Assembly: GCF_023337795.1 (NCBI RefSeq)
Contig: NZ_JALIRS010000018.1
Span: forward strand, 1 to 59,183
From: Lysinibacillus sp. BPa_S21
GTDB lineage: Bacteria; Bacillota; Bacilli; Bacillales_A; Planococcaceae
Length of the DNA: 59,183 nucleotides
Reading direction: 5' to 3'
This document shows positions 30,593-37,624 of the stretch, one piece after another. Position 1 is the first letter of the stretch. Each line of letters begins with the position of its first letter. A program made the position numbers and the translations under genes. The notes beneath the pieces are model-generated. The model made no database searches. It had not been told where the DNA came from and saw nothing but the letters and a program-made list of their open reading frames with translations.

Positions 30593-30683
30593 TACATAGT
30601 TTTATGGTAGTCCTATCAAGCGCGTCAAACTTTGGAGATATGCTATACTATTGGCATTGTTAAAGAAGGAAAGAGGGCAATTT

Positions 30684-32306
30684 ATGTCGGAACGTTTTGG
30701 CATGAAAAGCTACATGAAAGGCGCGGCTTTACTTACAATTGCTGCTCTTATTGTGAAGGTTTTTAGCGCAATTTATCGTGTGCCTTTTCAAAATCTTGTT
30801 GGGGATGAAGGATTTTATATTTATCAGCAGGTGTATCCAGTTATATCTATTTTTGTTGTATGGACATCTAGTGGCTTTGCAGTAGCGATATCTAAAATGC
30901 TTGCAGATAATGATTGTATTTTAGATCCACTAGAGCGAAATCAAAAACGAAACGGTATAATGCGTATTGTTTTTCGCTTTTTAACAGTACTCTCGTTATT
31001 GTTTTTTGTTGTTTTATTTAGTGGTGCTGAAATAATTGCGCAGCTTATGGGCGATACTCAGCTTGCACCTTTAATACGGACGGGTTCATTTATAGTGCTT
31101 GTCATGCCGGCTCATGCTATTTTAAAAGGCGGCTTCCAATCGAGAGGCATTATGGAGCCAATTGCTTATGCGCAAGTCCTAGAACAGGCTGTGAGAGTAT
31201 CTGTCATTTTAGCAGGAACATATATCATTATGAAGACGACAGAATCACTATATAGTGCTGGACAAATGGCCATAATAGGTACAGTTATTGGTGAAATTGT
31301 AGGCTTTTTATTACTGGCGTGGATCTTTAAAAAACGTTTTGGTCTAGTTAAAAATAAGAAACAACAGCCACGTATTGAGAGTTTTCCAATTATTAAAGAA
31401 GTTACATTGCTAAGTTTAAGTGTAAGTATGAGTGGCTTGTTGTTGCTTGGCTATCAGTTAGTTGATTCCTTTACAATTTATTCACTATTAATCGAAGGTG
31501 GAATGGATCAGACGGTAGCAAAGGCAACAAAAGGCGTTTATGATCGTGGGCAGCCGTTGGTACAGCTCGGAGTTGTTATTGCTTCTTCACTTTCACTCGC
31601 TATTGTGCCACTTGTCGCGCATATGTCAAAAAAACAGGAAGGCCGTAATGCCATTCCGTTTATACAATTAACGTATAAAGCGTCAGTGTTATTTGGGTGG
31701 GCAGCCTCTTTAGGTTTAGTACTTGTTATGCCTTACATTAATGCCATGCTCTTTAAAACAGATTCACTGTCAGGAGTCCTTATGGTATATGTATTACAAG
31801 TTGTGCCTTTGTCGATTATTTTGACATTTACAGCTATTTTGCAAGGCTATGGGAAATTAAAAAAGCCGGCCTTATTTTTGGTTGTTGGTTTTATACTAAA
31901 AATAATATTGAATGTGCTGACAATTAGTTTATTTGGTGTAGTAGGTGCGGCTATTGCTAATAATGTGGGTCTTTTGTTTACTGCCCTCATGCTTATTTTC
32001 TATTTAAAAAAAATTACTGCCATTCAATTAGCGCCAGTCAACTTTTATAAAAAAGTGGGGATCGCATCACTTAGTATGGCAGCTGTAGTGCTAATTTGGC
32101 TGCAGTTTATACCATCGTTGCTAAACCAATTTTTATCGCCTCGATCTGTCGCGGTGGTAGCAGGTTTTACAGCAGTATGTTTAGGTGCATTTGTAATGGT
32201 CACAATAATTGCTAAGTTACGAGTGCTTGCCGAAAAAGAGTGGTACTTACTACCGTTTGGGCGGAAAATGGCAGTTTATCAATTATGGTTAAATCAGAAG
32301 AAGTAG
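30684..32306 (+). CDS. yabM: polysaccharide biosynthesis / lipid flippase family protein (YabM, SpoVB-like)
   Basis: A 540-residue membrane protein of the MOP superfamily with about 14 hydrophobic helices, related to SpoVB, YkvU and the lipid II flippase MurJ. The N-terminal KSYMKGAALLTIAALIVKVFSAIYRVPFQN and GDEGFYIYQQVYP segments are characteristic. I begin at ATG 30684, 6 bases after AAAGAGGG; the longer frame start lacks a site. Likely carries a lipid-linked wall or spore polymer precursor; the substrate is unknown. It lies 9 bases before yabN. Confidence 0.92.
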   Translation: MSERFGMKSYMKGAALLTIAALIVKVFSAIYRVPFQNLVGDEGFYIYQQVYPVISIFVVWTSSGFAVAISKMLADNDCILDPLERNQKRNGIMRIVFRFLTVLSLLFFVVLFSGAEIIAQLMGDTQLAPLIRTGSFIVLVMPAHAILKGGFQSRGIMEPIAYAQVLEQAVRVSVILAGTYIIMKTTESLYSAGQMAIIGTVIGEIVGFLLLAWIFKKRFGLVKNKKQQPRIESFPIIKEVTLLSLSVSMSGLLLLGYQLVDSFTIYSLLIEGGMDQTVAKATKGVYDRGQPLVQLGVVIASSLSLAIVPLVAHMSKKQEGRNAIPFIQLTYKASVLFGWAASLGLVLVMPYINAMLFKTDSLSGVLMVYVLQVVPLSIILTFTAILQGYGKLKKPALFLVVGFILKIILNVLTISLFGVVGAAIANNVGLLFTALMLIFYLKKITAIQLAPVNFYKKVGIASLSMAAVVLIWLQFIPSLLNQFLSPRSVAVVAGFTAVCLGAFVMVTIIAKLRVLAEKEWYLLPFGRKMAVYQLWLNQKK

Positions 32307-32315
32307 GTGGATTAA

Positions 32316-33776
32316 TTGAATACTTTAACAGTTATTGGTCTAGGTGCGGGTGATTTTAATCAGCTGCAAATGGGTGTCTATAAAAAATTAAAAGCGGCTA
32401 AAAAATTATATGTTCGCACAGTAGATCATCCTGTATTAGAGGAATTATCGGCTGAGGGCTTACAATTTGAAAGTTTTGACGCAGTCTATGAAAAACATAA
32501 TTCATTCCAGCCGGTATATGAAGAAATTGCAGAAAAACTTGTAGCTGCTGCAGCAATCGAAGATGTCATGTATGCTGTCCCAGGACATCCACTGGTTGCT
32601 GAGCAGACTGTACAATTGCTTATTGATGCTGCAGATGAGGGGAAAGTAAAGCTAGTTATAGAAGGTGGACAAAGCTTCTTAGATCCAATATTCGGCGCGT
32701 TAAAAATCGACCCGATTGAGGGCTTTCAACTGCTGGATGGCACTAGCTTTTCTATGCACGACATTAACATGCGTCAACATATTTTAATAGCTCAAGTATA
32801 TGACACATTCAGCGCATCGGAAGTAAAGCTAACGTTAATGGAGAAATACGATGACGAATACCCTGTCACAGTCGTTACAGCAGCCGGCTCGTCACAGGAA
32901 AAATTAGTGACGGTACCACTTTATGAGCTTGACCAAAGTGTTGAGGTGAATAATTTAACAACCGTATACGTGCCACCTGTGAAATCACAAGAGGACGCTT
33001 TACGAGACTGGACAACCTTCCGTCAAATTATTGCTGTTTTACGAGGTCCGAATGGCTGTCCGTGGGATCAAAAGCAAACACATGAATCATTGAAAAAATA
33101 TTTACTAGAAGAAGCACATGAATATTTAGCTGCAGTAGATGCGGAGGATGACTTTGCAATGATTGAGGAGCTTGGAGATGTACTATTACAAGTATTCCTT
33201 CATGCGCAAATCGGAGAAGATCAAGGTTACTTTACATTGGAAGATGTATTGGCTTCAATAAGTGAAAAAATGATTCGTCGACACCCACATGTATTTGGAG
33301 ATGTATCGGTGGAAGATGCTGAGGCCGTTGTAGCAAATTGGGAAGTTATAAAAGCAGAAGAAAAAGGTATAAGTGAAAAACCGCTATTAAAAGAGGAGTA
33401 CCGGGCGTCCTCTGCCCTACAAACAGCCTATAATTATCAAAAAAGAGCTGCGAAAGTAGGGTTTGATTGGCCTGATGTAGATGGCGCGTGGGACAAGTTT
33501 GCAGAGGAGTGGCAGGAATTTCGCCATGAGGTGACGAAAGGTACAAATGCGTCACGTCTAGATGAATTTGGAGATGTCTTGTTCACACTTGTGAATATAG
33601 CGCGTTTTTACAAGTTATCTCCGGAAGAGGCTATGTTACATGCGAATGAGAAGTTTGCGAGCCGCTTTGGTTACGTGGAAGCAAAGGTAAAGGAAAGTGG
33701 AAAGTCATTTTCTGAATATACATTAGAACAATTAGATGCTTTTTGGAATGAAGCAAAGCAGCTAGAAAAGGAGTAA
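32316..33776 (+). CDS. yabN: YabN: SAM-methylase-like domain fused to MazG pyrophosphohydrolase
   Basis: A 486-residue fusion. The N-terminal half (about 1-220) is a tetrapyrrole-methylase-like domain beginning TVIGLGAGDFNQL and with AVPGHPLVAE. The C-terminal half (about 225-486) is MazG, with two MazG repeats: GCPWDQKQTHESLKKYLLEE with EELGDVLLQV, and later DEFGDVLFTLVNIARF. MazG hydrolyses NTPs and limits ppGpp or damaged nucleotides. Start is TTG with TAGGTGG 5 bases upstream. Confidence 0.95.
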   Translation: MNTLTVIGLGAGDFNQLQMGVYKKLKAAKKLYVRTVDHPVLEELSAEGLQFESFDAVYEKHNSFQPVYEEIAEKLVAAAAIEDVMYAVPGHPLVAEQTVQLLIDAADEGKVKLVIEGGQSFLDPIFGALKIDPIEGFQLLDGTSFSMHDINMRQHILIAQVYDTFSASEVKLTLMEKYDDEYPVTVVTAAGSSQEKLVTVPLYELDQSVEVNNLTTVYVPPVKSQEDALRDWTTFRQIIAVLRGPNGCPWDQKQTHESLKKYLLEEAHEYLAAVDAEDDFAMIEELGDVLLQVFLHAQIGEDQGYFTLEDVLASISEKMIRRHPHVFGDVSVEDAEAVVANWEVIKAEEKGISEKPLLKEEYRASSALQTAYNYQKRAAKVGFDWPDVDGAWDKFAEEWQEFRHEVTKGTNASRLDEFGDVLFTLVNIARFYKLSPEEAMLHANEKFASRFGYVEAKVKESGKSFSEYTLEQLDAFWNEAKQLEKE

Positions 33777-33780
33777 AAGT

Positions 33781-34071
33781 ATGCGATTGGATAAATTTCT
33801 AAAGGTATCACGTTTAATTAAACGTCGTACATTAGCGAAGGAAGTAGCAGATCAAGGCCGTATTACGATTAATGGTAAGATCGCGAAAGCTAGTAGTGCT
33901 GTTAAAGCTGGCGATGAGCTAGCTATTCGTTTTGGACAAAAGATTGTGACAGCACGTGTAGAGGAATTGCGTGATACTGTGAAAAAAGAAGACGCCGCAA
34001 AAATGTTTACGATTTTGAAGGAAGAGCGTCTTGAAAAAATTGAACCTGAATTTATTGATGATGAGGATTAA
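33781..34071 (+). CDS. rqcP: ribosome-associated quality control protein RqcP (YabO), S4 domain
   Basis: A 96-residue S4 RNA-binding protein. The S4 fold begins MRLDKFLKVSRLIKRRTLAKEVADQGRITING. RqcP works with RqcH in C-terminal alanine tailing of stalled nascent chains on free 50S subunits; it is homologous to E. coli Hsp15. AAGGAG is 8 bases before the ATG, 4 bases after the yabN stop. Confidence 0.95.
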   Translation: MRLDKFLKVSRLIKRRTLAKEVADQGRITINGKIAKASSAVKAGDELAIRFGQKIVTARVEELRDTVKKEDAAKMFTILKEERLEKIEPEFIDDED

Positions 34072-34169
34072 TTAAATTTAACTGCATCTCGTTAACAATA
34101 GTGTTGGAGTCTTCTGAAGTTGTCGTTGGCTTTTCCATAGATAAAAGTGTAGCAACTTAAATAAAGTTG

Positions 34170-34198
34170 TCATGCTTTGAAGGTTGTCCGCATAAAGT
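34170..34198 (+). promoter_or_regulatory. candidate sigma-E promoter of yabP
   Basis: TCATGCT (34170-34176), 14-bp gap, CATAAAGT (34191-34198) resembles the sigma-E pattern KMATATT-N14-CATACAMT, 34 bases before yabP. yabP and yabQ belong to the mother-cell programme in B. subtilis. Confidence 0.4.
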
Positions 34199-34232
34199 GA
34201 ACAGAAGCTAGGACGACTAAAGGAGGAAGAAA

Positions 34233-34532
34233 ATGACGCTACATCAAGAAAGTAACCGTTACACAATTCCATCTGGAGAGCATATTTTAACGATTCGTAA
34301 TCGTAAAAGAATGGACATGACTTCTGTAAAATCAATTGAACGCTTTGATCAGGAAGAGTTTTTTATTAAGACGTCCCAAGGGCATTTGTTAATCCGTGGA
34401 GAAGAACTGCATATCGTTCATCTAGATGTTGACAAAGGGTTATTGACACTCGAAGGAACTGTAAAAACCTTGCAGTACGACGAAGAGGAAAGTGGCTTCT
34501 CGAAAGGTTTCCTTCATAAGTTGTTTGGATGA
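34233..34532 (+). CDS. yabP: sporulation protein YabP
   Basis: A 99-residue YabP/YqfC-family beta-rich protein made in the mother cell and required for sporulation. The segment SGEHILTIRNRKRMDMTSVKSIERFDQEEFFI and LLIRGEELHI are the family core. AAAGGAGGA precedes the ATG. Its end overlaps the yabQ start (ATGA). Confidence 0.94.
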   Translation: MTLHQESNRYTIPSGEHILTIRNRKRMDMTSVKSIERFDQEEFFIKTSQGHLLIRGEELHIVHLDVDKGLLTLEGTVKTLQYDEEESGFSKGFLHKLFG

Positions 34533-35020
34533 TTGTTAGTGAACAATTTGTTCAGCTGTTAGTCATGGTTTTGAGCGGTATAGCAGTCGGATTCATTATT
34601 GATAGTGTAAGGCTCATTGTTTTTTCAACTCCAAAAAGGTCAAGCCTTCGAAGATGGATGATGGTATTTGAATTACTTACCTGGATTCTGCTCGGAGGTC
34701 TGACATACTATTTATTATTTTGGCTTAAAGATGGCGCTTGGCGGGCTTATGACCCGCTAGCGCAAATAGCCGGAATTTTTTTGTATCAAACGTTTTTTCA
34801 AACTTTTTTACGTTTCGTAGCAAGGATTTTAGTGAATATAACATGGAGACCCCTATGGTTCATCATACGATTAATAAGTACTATCATTCGACAAATTTTT
34901 AATTTCTTAATAAATATTGTAGCATTTGTTATAAGACCTTTTGTCAAAATTTATTCGTATTTGTCCAACACTTTTTTTAAAAAAATTCGATTTATCAAGT
35001 ATAATAAAAGACAACAATAA
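34529..35020 (+). CDS. yabQ: spore cortex biosynthesis protein YabQ
   Basis: A 163-residue membrane protein with about five hydrophobic helices: 5-28, 48-68, 80-98 and two in the last 60 residues, ending in a basic tail KKIRFIKYNKRQQ. It is essential for cortex formation in B. subtilis and lies in the outer forespore membrane. It is translationally coupled to yabP and 17 bases before divIC. Confidence 0.93.
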   Translation: MIVSEQFVQLLVMVLSGIAVGFIIDSVRLIVFSTPKRSSLRRWMMVFELLTWILLGGLTYYLLFWLKDGAWRAYDPLAQIAGIFLYQTFFQTFLRFVARILVNITWRPLWFIIRLISTIIRQIFNFLINIVAFVIRPFVKIYSYLSNTFFKKIRFIKYNKRQQ

Positions 35021-35037
35021 TTTTCGGAGGTGCGGGC

Positions 35038-35502
35038 ATGACTATCCGTCGTTCATCAAAAGATGGCCAACAAAACTATACTAAACTTGATAATGACTAT
35101 GTCCGTAACACGGATAAAGCTATAAATCGTAAAATTCAAGTGCGGAAACGGAAAATGCGCCGTATTGCTTTTTTTGCGATTGTACCAGTCGTTATTATTG
35201 CCTTTCTCTTAAATGTACTTTTCAATCAAAATGAAACGTTAGCTGCAAAAGAGCAGAAAAAGATTGAAGCGAAGGAACATCTTTCTGAATTGAAAGATGA
35301 GCGAGATTCGCTAAATCTTAAAATTAAACAGCTAGAGAGTGATGAGTATATTGCAAAGCTATTACGCAAAGATTATTTTCTATCCGAAAAAGGTGAAATA
35401 ATTTTCATTATACCGGACGAAAAAGATAAAAAAGGCAATATACCGGAGAAAAAAGATAAAAAGGACAGTGTATCAGAAAAGAAAGGTAAAAAAGAAGACT
35501 GA
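35038..35502 (+). CDS. divIC: cell division protein DivIC (FtsB family)
   Basis: A bitopic septum protein that partners FtsL and DivIB. 154 residues: basic cytoplasmic N-terminus (about 1-44), one membrane helix (about 45-64), then an extracellular coiled coil (about 70-105) and a short globular part RKDYFLSEKGEIIFIIP. The last about 28 residues are a Lys/Asp/Glu-rich tail made of three degenerate repeats (EKDKKGN, EKKDKKDS, EKKGKKED) not usual for DivIC. CGGAGGTG precedes the ATG. Confidence 0.95.
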   Translation: MTIRRSSKDGQQNYTKLDNDYVRNTDKAINRKIQVRKRKMRRIAFFAIVPVVIIAFLLNVLFNQNETLAAKEQKKIEAKEHLSELKDERDSLNLKIKQLESDEYIAKLLRKDYFLSEKGEIIFIIPDEKDKKGNIPEKKDKKDSVSEKKGKKED

Positions 35503-35516
35503 AAAGCTATGTATTG

Positions 35517-35544
35517 TTGACACACTTTTATTGTTATATATAAT
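35517..35544 (+). promoter_or_regulatory. yabR sigma-A promoter
   Basis: TTGACA, 16-bp spacer, TATAAT, 93 bases before the yabR ATG. Confidence 0.82.
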
Positions 35545-35636
35545 GAAAAGAGAAGCTTATTGCAGTAAAAAGTTTGATTAAATTGATTACATGACTCAAA
35601 TGAGTCGCTTAATTTTTAAGGAGGAGCATTTTTTTT

Positions 35637-36065
35637 ATGTCAATTGAAGTAGGCAGCAAGGTACAAGGTAAAGTAACAGGAATCACAAATTTTGGAGCAT
35701 TCGTTGAGCTGCCAGACGGCAAAACAGGCTTAGTACACATCAGTGAAGTTGCTGACAATTATGTAAAAGATATCAATGAGCATCTAAAAGTTGGAGATGA
35801 AGTTGAAGTAAAAGTGATGAATGTTGAAGCGGACGGAAAGATCGGTCTTTCAATCCGTAAAGCAAAGCCTCAAGCAGAGAGACCAGAGCGTCCAGCACGT
35901 CCACGTCGCGATAATCGTTCTAATGATCGCAACGATCGTCATCAGCCAAAAGAGAATTTTGAGCAAAAAATGGCACGTTTCTTAAAAGATAGTGACGAAC
36001 GTCTAGCAACGCTTAAACGTGCTACAGAATCAAAACGCGGTGGTCGTGGAGCTAGAAGAGGGTAG
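35637..36065 (+). CDS. yabR: S1 domain RNA-binding protein YabR
   Basis: A 142-residue protein: one S1 domain (about 1-72; GKVTGITNFGAFVELPDGKTGLVHISEVA) and a basic Arg/Pro/Asp-rich linker (about 75-110) ending in a GGRGARRG tail. Similar to polynucleotide phosphorylase S1 and to general stress protein 13. AAGGAGGAGC precedes the ATG. Role not established; it probably binds ribosomes or mRNA. Confidence 0.93.
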   Translation: MSIEVGSKVQGKVTGITNFGAFVELPDGKTGLVHISEVADNYVKDINEHLKVGDEVEVKVMNVEADGKIGLSIRKAKPQAERPERPARPRRDNRSNDRNDRHQPKENFEQKMARFLKDSDERLATLKRATESKRGGRGARRG

Positions 36066-36109
36066 TTTGCTGACTGTTTTAATCGTAGAAAAAGTGTATT
36101 AAATAGAGT

Positions 36110-36144
36110 AGGGATTAGCTTGTTATAGAGCTAATCCCTTTTTC
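36110..36144 (+). terminator. yabR terminator
   Basis: An 11-bp perfect stem AGGGATTAGCT/AGCTAATCCCT and TTTTT. Confidence 0.93.
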
Positions 36145-36231
36145 GATGCTTAAATTTAAGGTTTCAATAATTAAACACTCCGTGAAAAATAGACACTACA
36201 TAAATCTATCTAGTAATAAGCTTTAAAACGC

Positions 36232-36483
36232 CTAGAACGTGGATGTCGGTCTTTTTTTCTTTTTAGGAGCTGATGGGGGTGCCTGTTCCGTAAGTTTGTC
36301 TGAAGACTTTTCGGCAGGATGGACAACCATTTTGACAAGTAAGAATACACCGTAAACACTAACAACTAATCCGGTGAGGAGTAAAACTATTTGAACAACA
36401 AATGGTAAATTAATAAGAATGGATACGAGAATAATCATAGAGCCGCTTCCGCAAATTAAAGCGGCTTTAGTTAATGGACCCAA
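36232..36483 (-). CDS. small two-helix membrane protein, unknown
   Basis: I do not recognise this 83-residue protein. It has two hydrophobic segments (about 6-24 and 29-52), then a polar tail rich in Pro, Ser and Lys ending in KKKKRP. TTG start; AGGAGG lies 10 bases upstream on the minus strand. It is convergent with yabR and downstream of the tRNA operon terminator. The good ribosome site and membrane character make it more likely real than not. Confidence 0.65.
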   Translation of the reverse strand: MGPLTKAALICGSGSMIILVSILINLPFVVQIVLLLTGLVVSVYGVFLLVKMVVHPAEKSSDKLTEQAPPSAPKKKKRPTSTF

Positions 36484-36616
36484 AGGAAATAAACCTCCTA
36501 GTTAACACGTTCTTTTCATTATTAGTATGCCATATTTTTAAGTTCATCACCATAACTTGGATGGATTCCTATATACTTTGCGCTTTCCAAGGACCTGCTG
36601 GAAACAACAGTATTTT

Positions 36617-36636
36617 GTTTGTGCGAAAGCGACAAC
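36617..36636 (+). repeat. GCGAAAGCG-family remnant
   Basis: GTTTGTGCGAAAGCGACAAC, in the gap between the small membrane protein gene and the tRNAs. Confidence 0.65.
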
Positions 36637-36672
36637 AAAAAATGGGGAATTGCTCACGAAACCACCAGTTTG

Positions 36673-36714
36673 CAAAAAAAATAGGCGTCTCAGAAATTAT
36701 TCTGAGACGCCTAT
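36673..36714 (-). terminator. tRNA operon terminator
   Basis: A perfect 13-bp stem (36681-36693 with 36702-36714); on the minus strand it is followed by eight T residues. It starts 7 bases after tRNA-Glu. Confidence 0.93.
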
Positions 36715-36720
36715 TTGAGA

Positions 36721-36792
36721 TGACCCCTACGGGATTCGAACCCGTGTTACCGCCGTGAAAGGGCGGTGTCTTAACCACTTGACCAAGGGGCC
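36721..36792 (-). tRNA. trnE: tRNA-Glu (TTC)
   Basis: On the minus strand a 72-base cloverleaf GGCCCCTTGGTCAAGTGGTT... with anticodon loop CTTTCAC (TTC) and T-loop GGTTCGAATCC. The 3' CCA is not encoded. Confidence 0.95.
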
Positions 36793-36797
36793 TACTA

Positions 36798-36874
36798 TGG
36801 TGGCGGCCGAGGGGATCGAACCCCCGACCTTACGGGTATGAACCGTACGCTCTAGCCAGCTGAGCTAGGCCGCC
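36798..36874 (-). tRNA. trnM: tRNA-Met (CAT)
   Basis: On the minus strand GGCGGCCTAGCTCAGCTGG... with anticodon CAT in loop TTCATAC and an encoded CCA. The D-arm and anticodon stem match elongator tRNA-Met of Bacillales rather than initiator tRNA or lysidine-type tRNA-Ile. Confidence 0.93.
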
Positions 36875-36884
36875 ATTAAGATTA

Positions 36885-36959
36885 TGGAGCGGAAGACGAG
36901 GTTCGAACTCGCGACCCCCACCTTGGCAAGGTGGTGTTCTACCACTGAACTACTTCCGC
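36885..36959 (-). tRNA. trnG: tRNA-Gly (GCC)
   Basis: On the minus strand GCGGAAGTAGTTCAGTGG..., anticodon GCC in loop TTGCCAA, T-loop AGTTCGAAC and an encoded CCA. First gene of the three-tRNA operon. Confidence 0.95.
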
Positions 36960-36983
36960 GTTTTGTTTTAAGCAACAAAATAA

Positions 36984-37012
36984 ATAATACATGCCTTTGT
37001 TACTAACGTCAA
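36984..37012 (-). promoter_or_regulatory. tRNA operon promoter
   Basis: On the minus strand TTGACG, 17-bp spacer, TATTAT, 25 bases before tRNA-Gly. Confidence 0.87.
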
Positions 37013-37129
37013 GTAGTTTTTATAAAAAAATTAATAAAAATATGCTTTTATTATTTTTTAAAAGATTTGCTACTAAAAGTATTTTCTTTAAGTAGTTTCA
37101 TATGCGCTTTCCTAGGGACGAGGGGAACA

Positions 37130-37160
37130 AATGCTTTCTGTGCGAAAGCGAAGGTTTAGC
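37130..37160 (+). repeat. GCGAAAGCG-family dispersed repeat
   Basis: AATGCTTTCTGTGCGAAAGCGAAGGTTTAGC. Around it (37100-37210) lie CTAGGGACGAGGGG and ACCCTCGCGTGGGG, GC-richer than the surroundings. The rest of the 36960-37624 gap is AT-rich with the spoIIE promoter at its end. Confidence 0.7.
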
Positions 37161-37560
37161 TAACGTCCTTTATGCTATTACCCTCGCGTGGGGTTTACTA
37201 AATGTCATCCGCAACTTTTAGTGATGAGCTCTTTTTGAGGAATTTATCAAACTTTTTGTTCTTAAGTAGAAAACTATTGGCGTAATTGCTGACTGTCGCA
37301 TTTTTGACGAAAAAGGGAGCCCCAATCAATGAAAAAGTGAGGATAAACATGTAAAAGCCTTCACTTGACATAAATGTAGAAACGTATTTTATGAACGACA
37401 GTGGCGTTTAGTTGTGTGATTTTTCTTAATTTTAAAACAAATATCGTGGTGAAAGATGTTTCTAATTTTTTTAGCTTCTCGTTTTTGTAGAAATTGTTGC
37501 CATATCCCGTATTTATGCATATGTATTAGTCGAAATGTTTATATTTTTATCTGTCACCGT

Positions 37561-37593
37561 CAGACAATCTTTCCATTCATAATTTCTTATAAT
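37561..37593 (+). promoter_or_regulatory. spoIIE: spoIIE promoter, 21-bp spacer
   Basis: CAGACA (37561-37566), 21-bp spacer, TATAAT (37588-37593). The B. subtilis spoIIE promoter is known for the same abnormal spacing and for activation by Spo0A~P. A 0A-box-like AGTCGAA (37528-37534) lies upstream. Confidence 0.65.
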
Positions 37594-37624
37594 AGCTCCA
37601 AAAGTGCGGAAAGGGGATAGTAAA

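Noticed and set aside
36474..36758. Plus-strand open frame of 94 codons
   Set aside because: It spans the tRNA terminator and runs into tRNA-Glu on the other strand.
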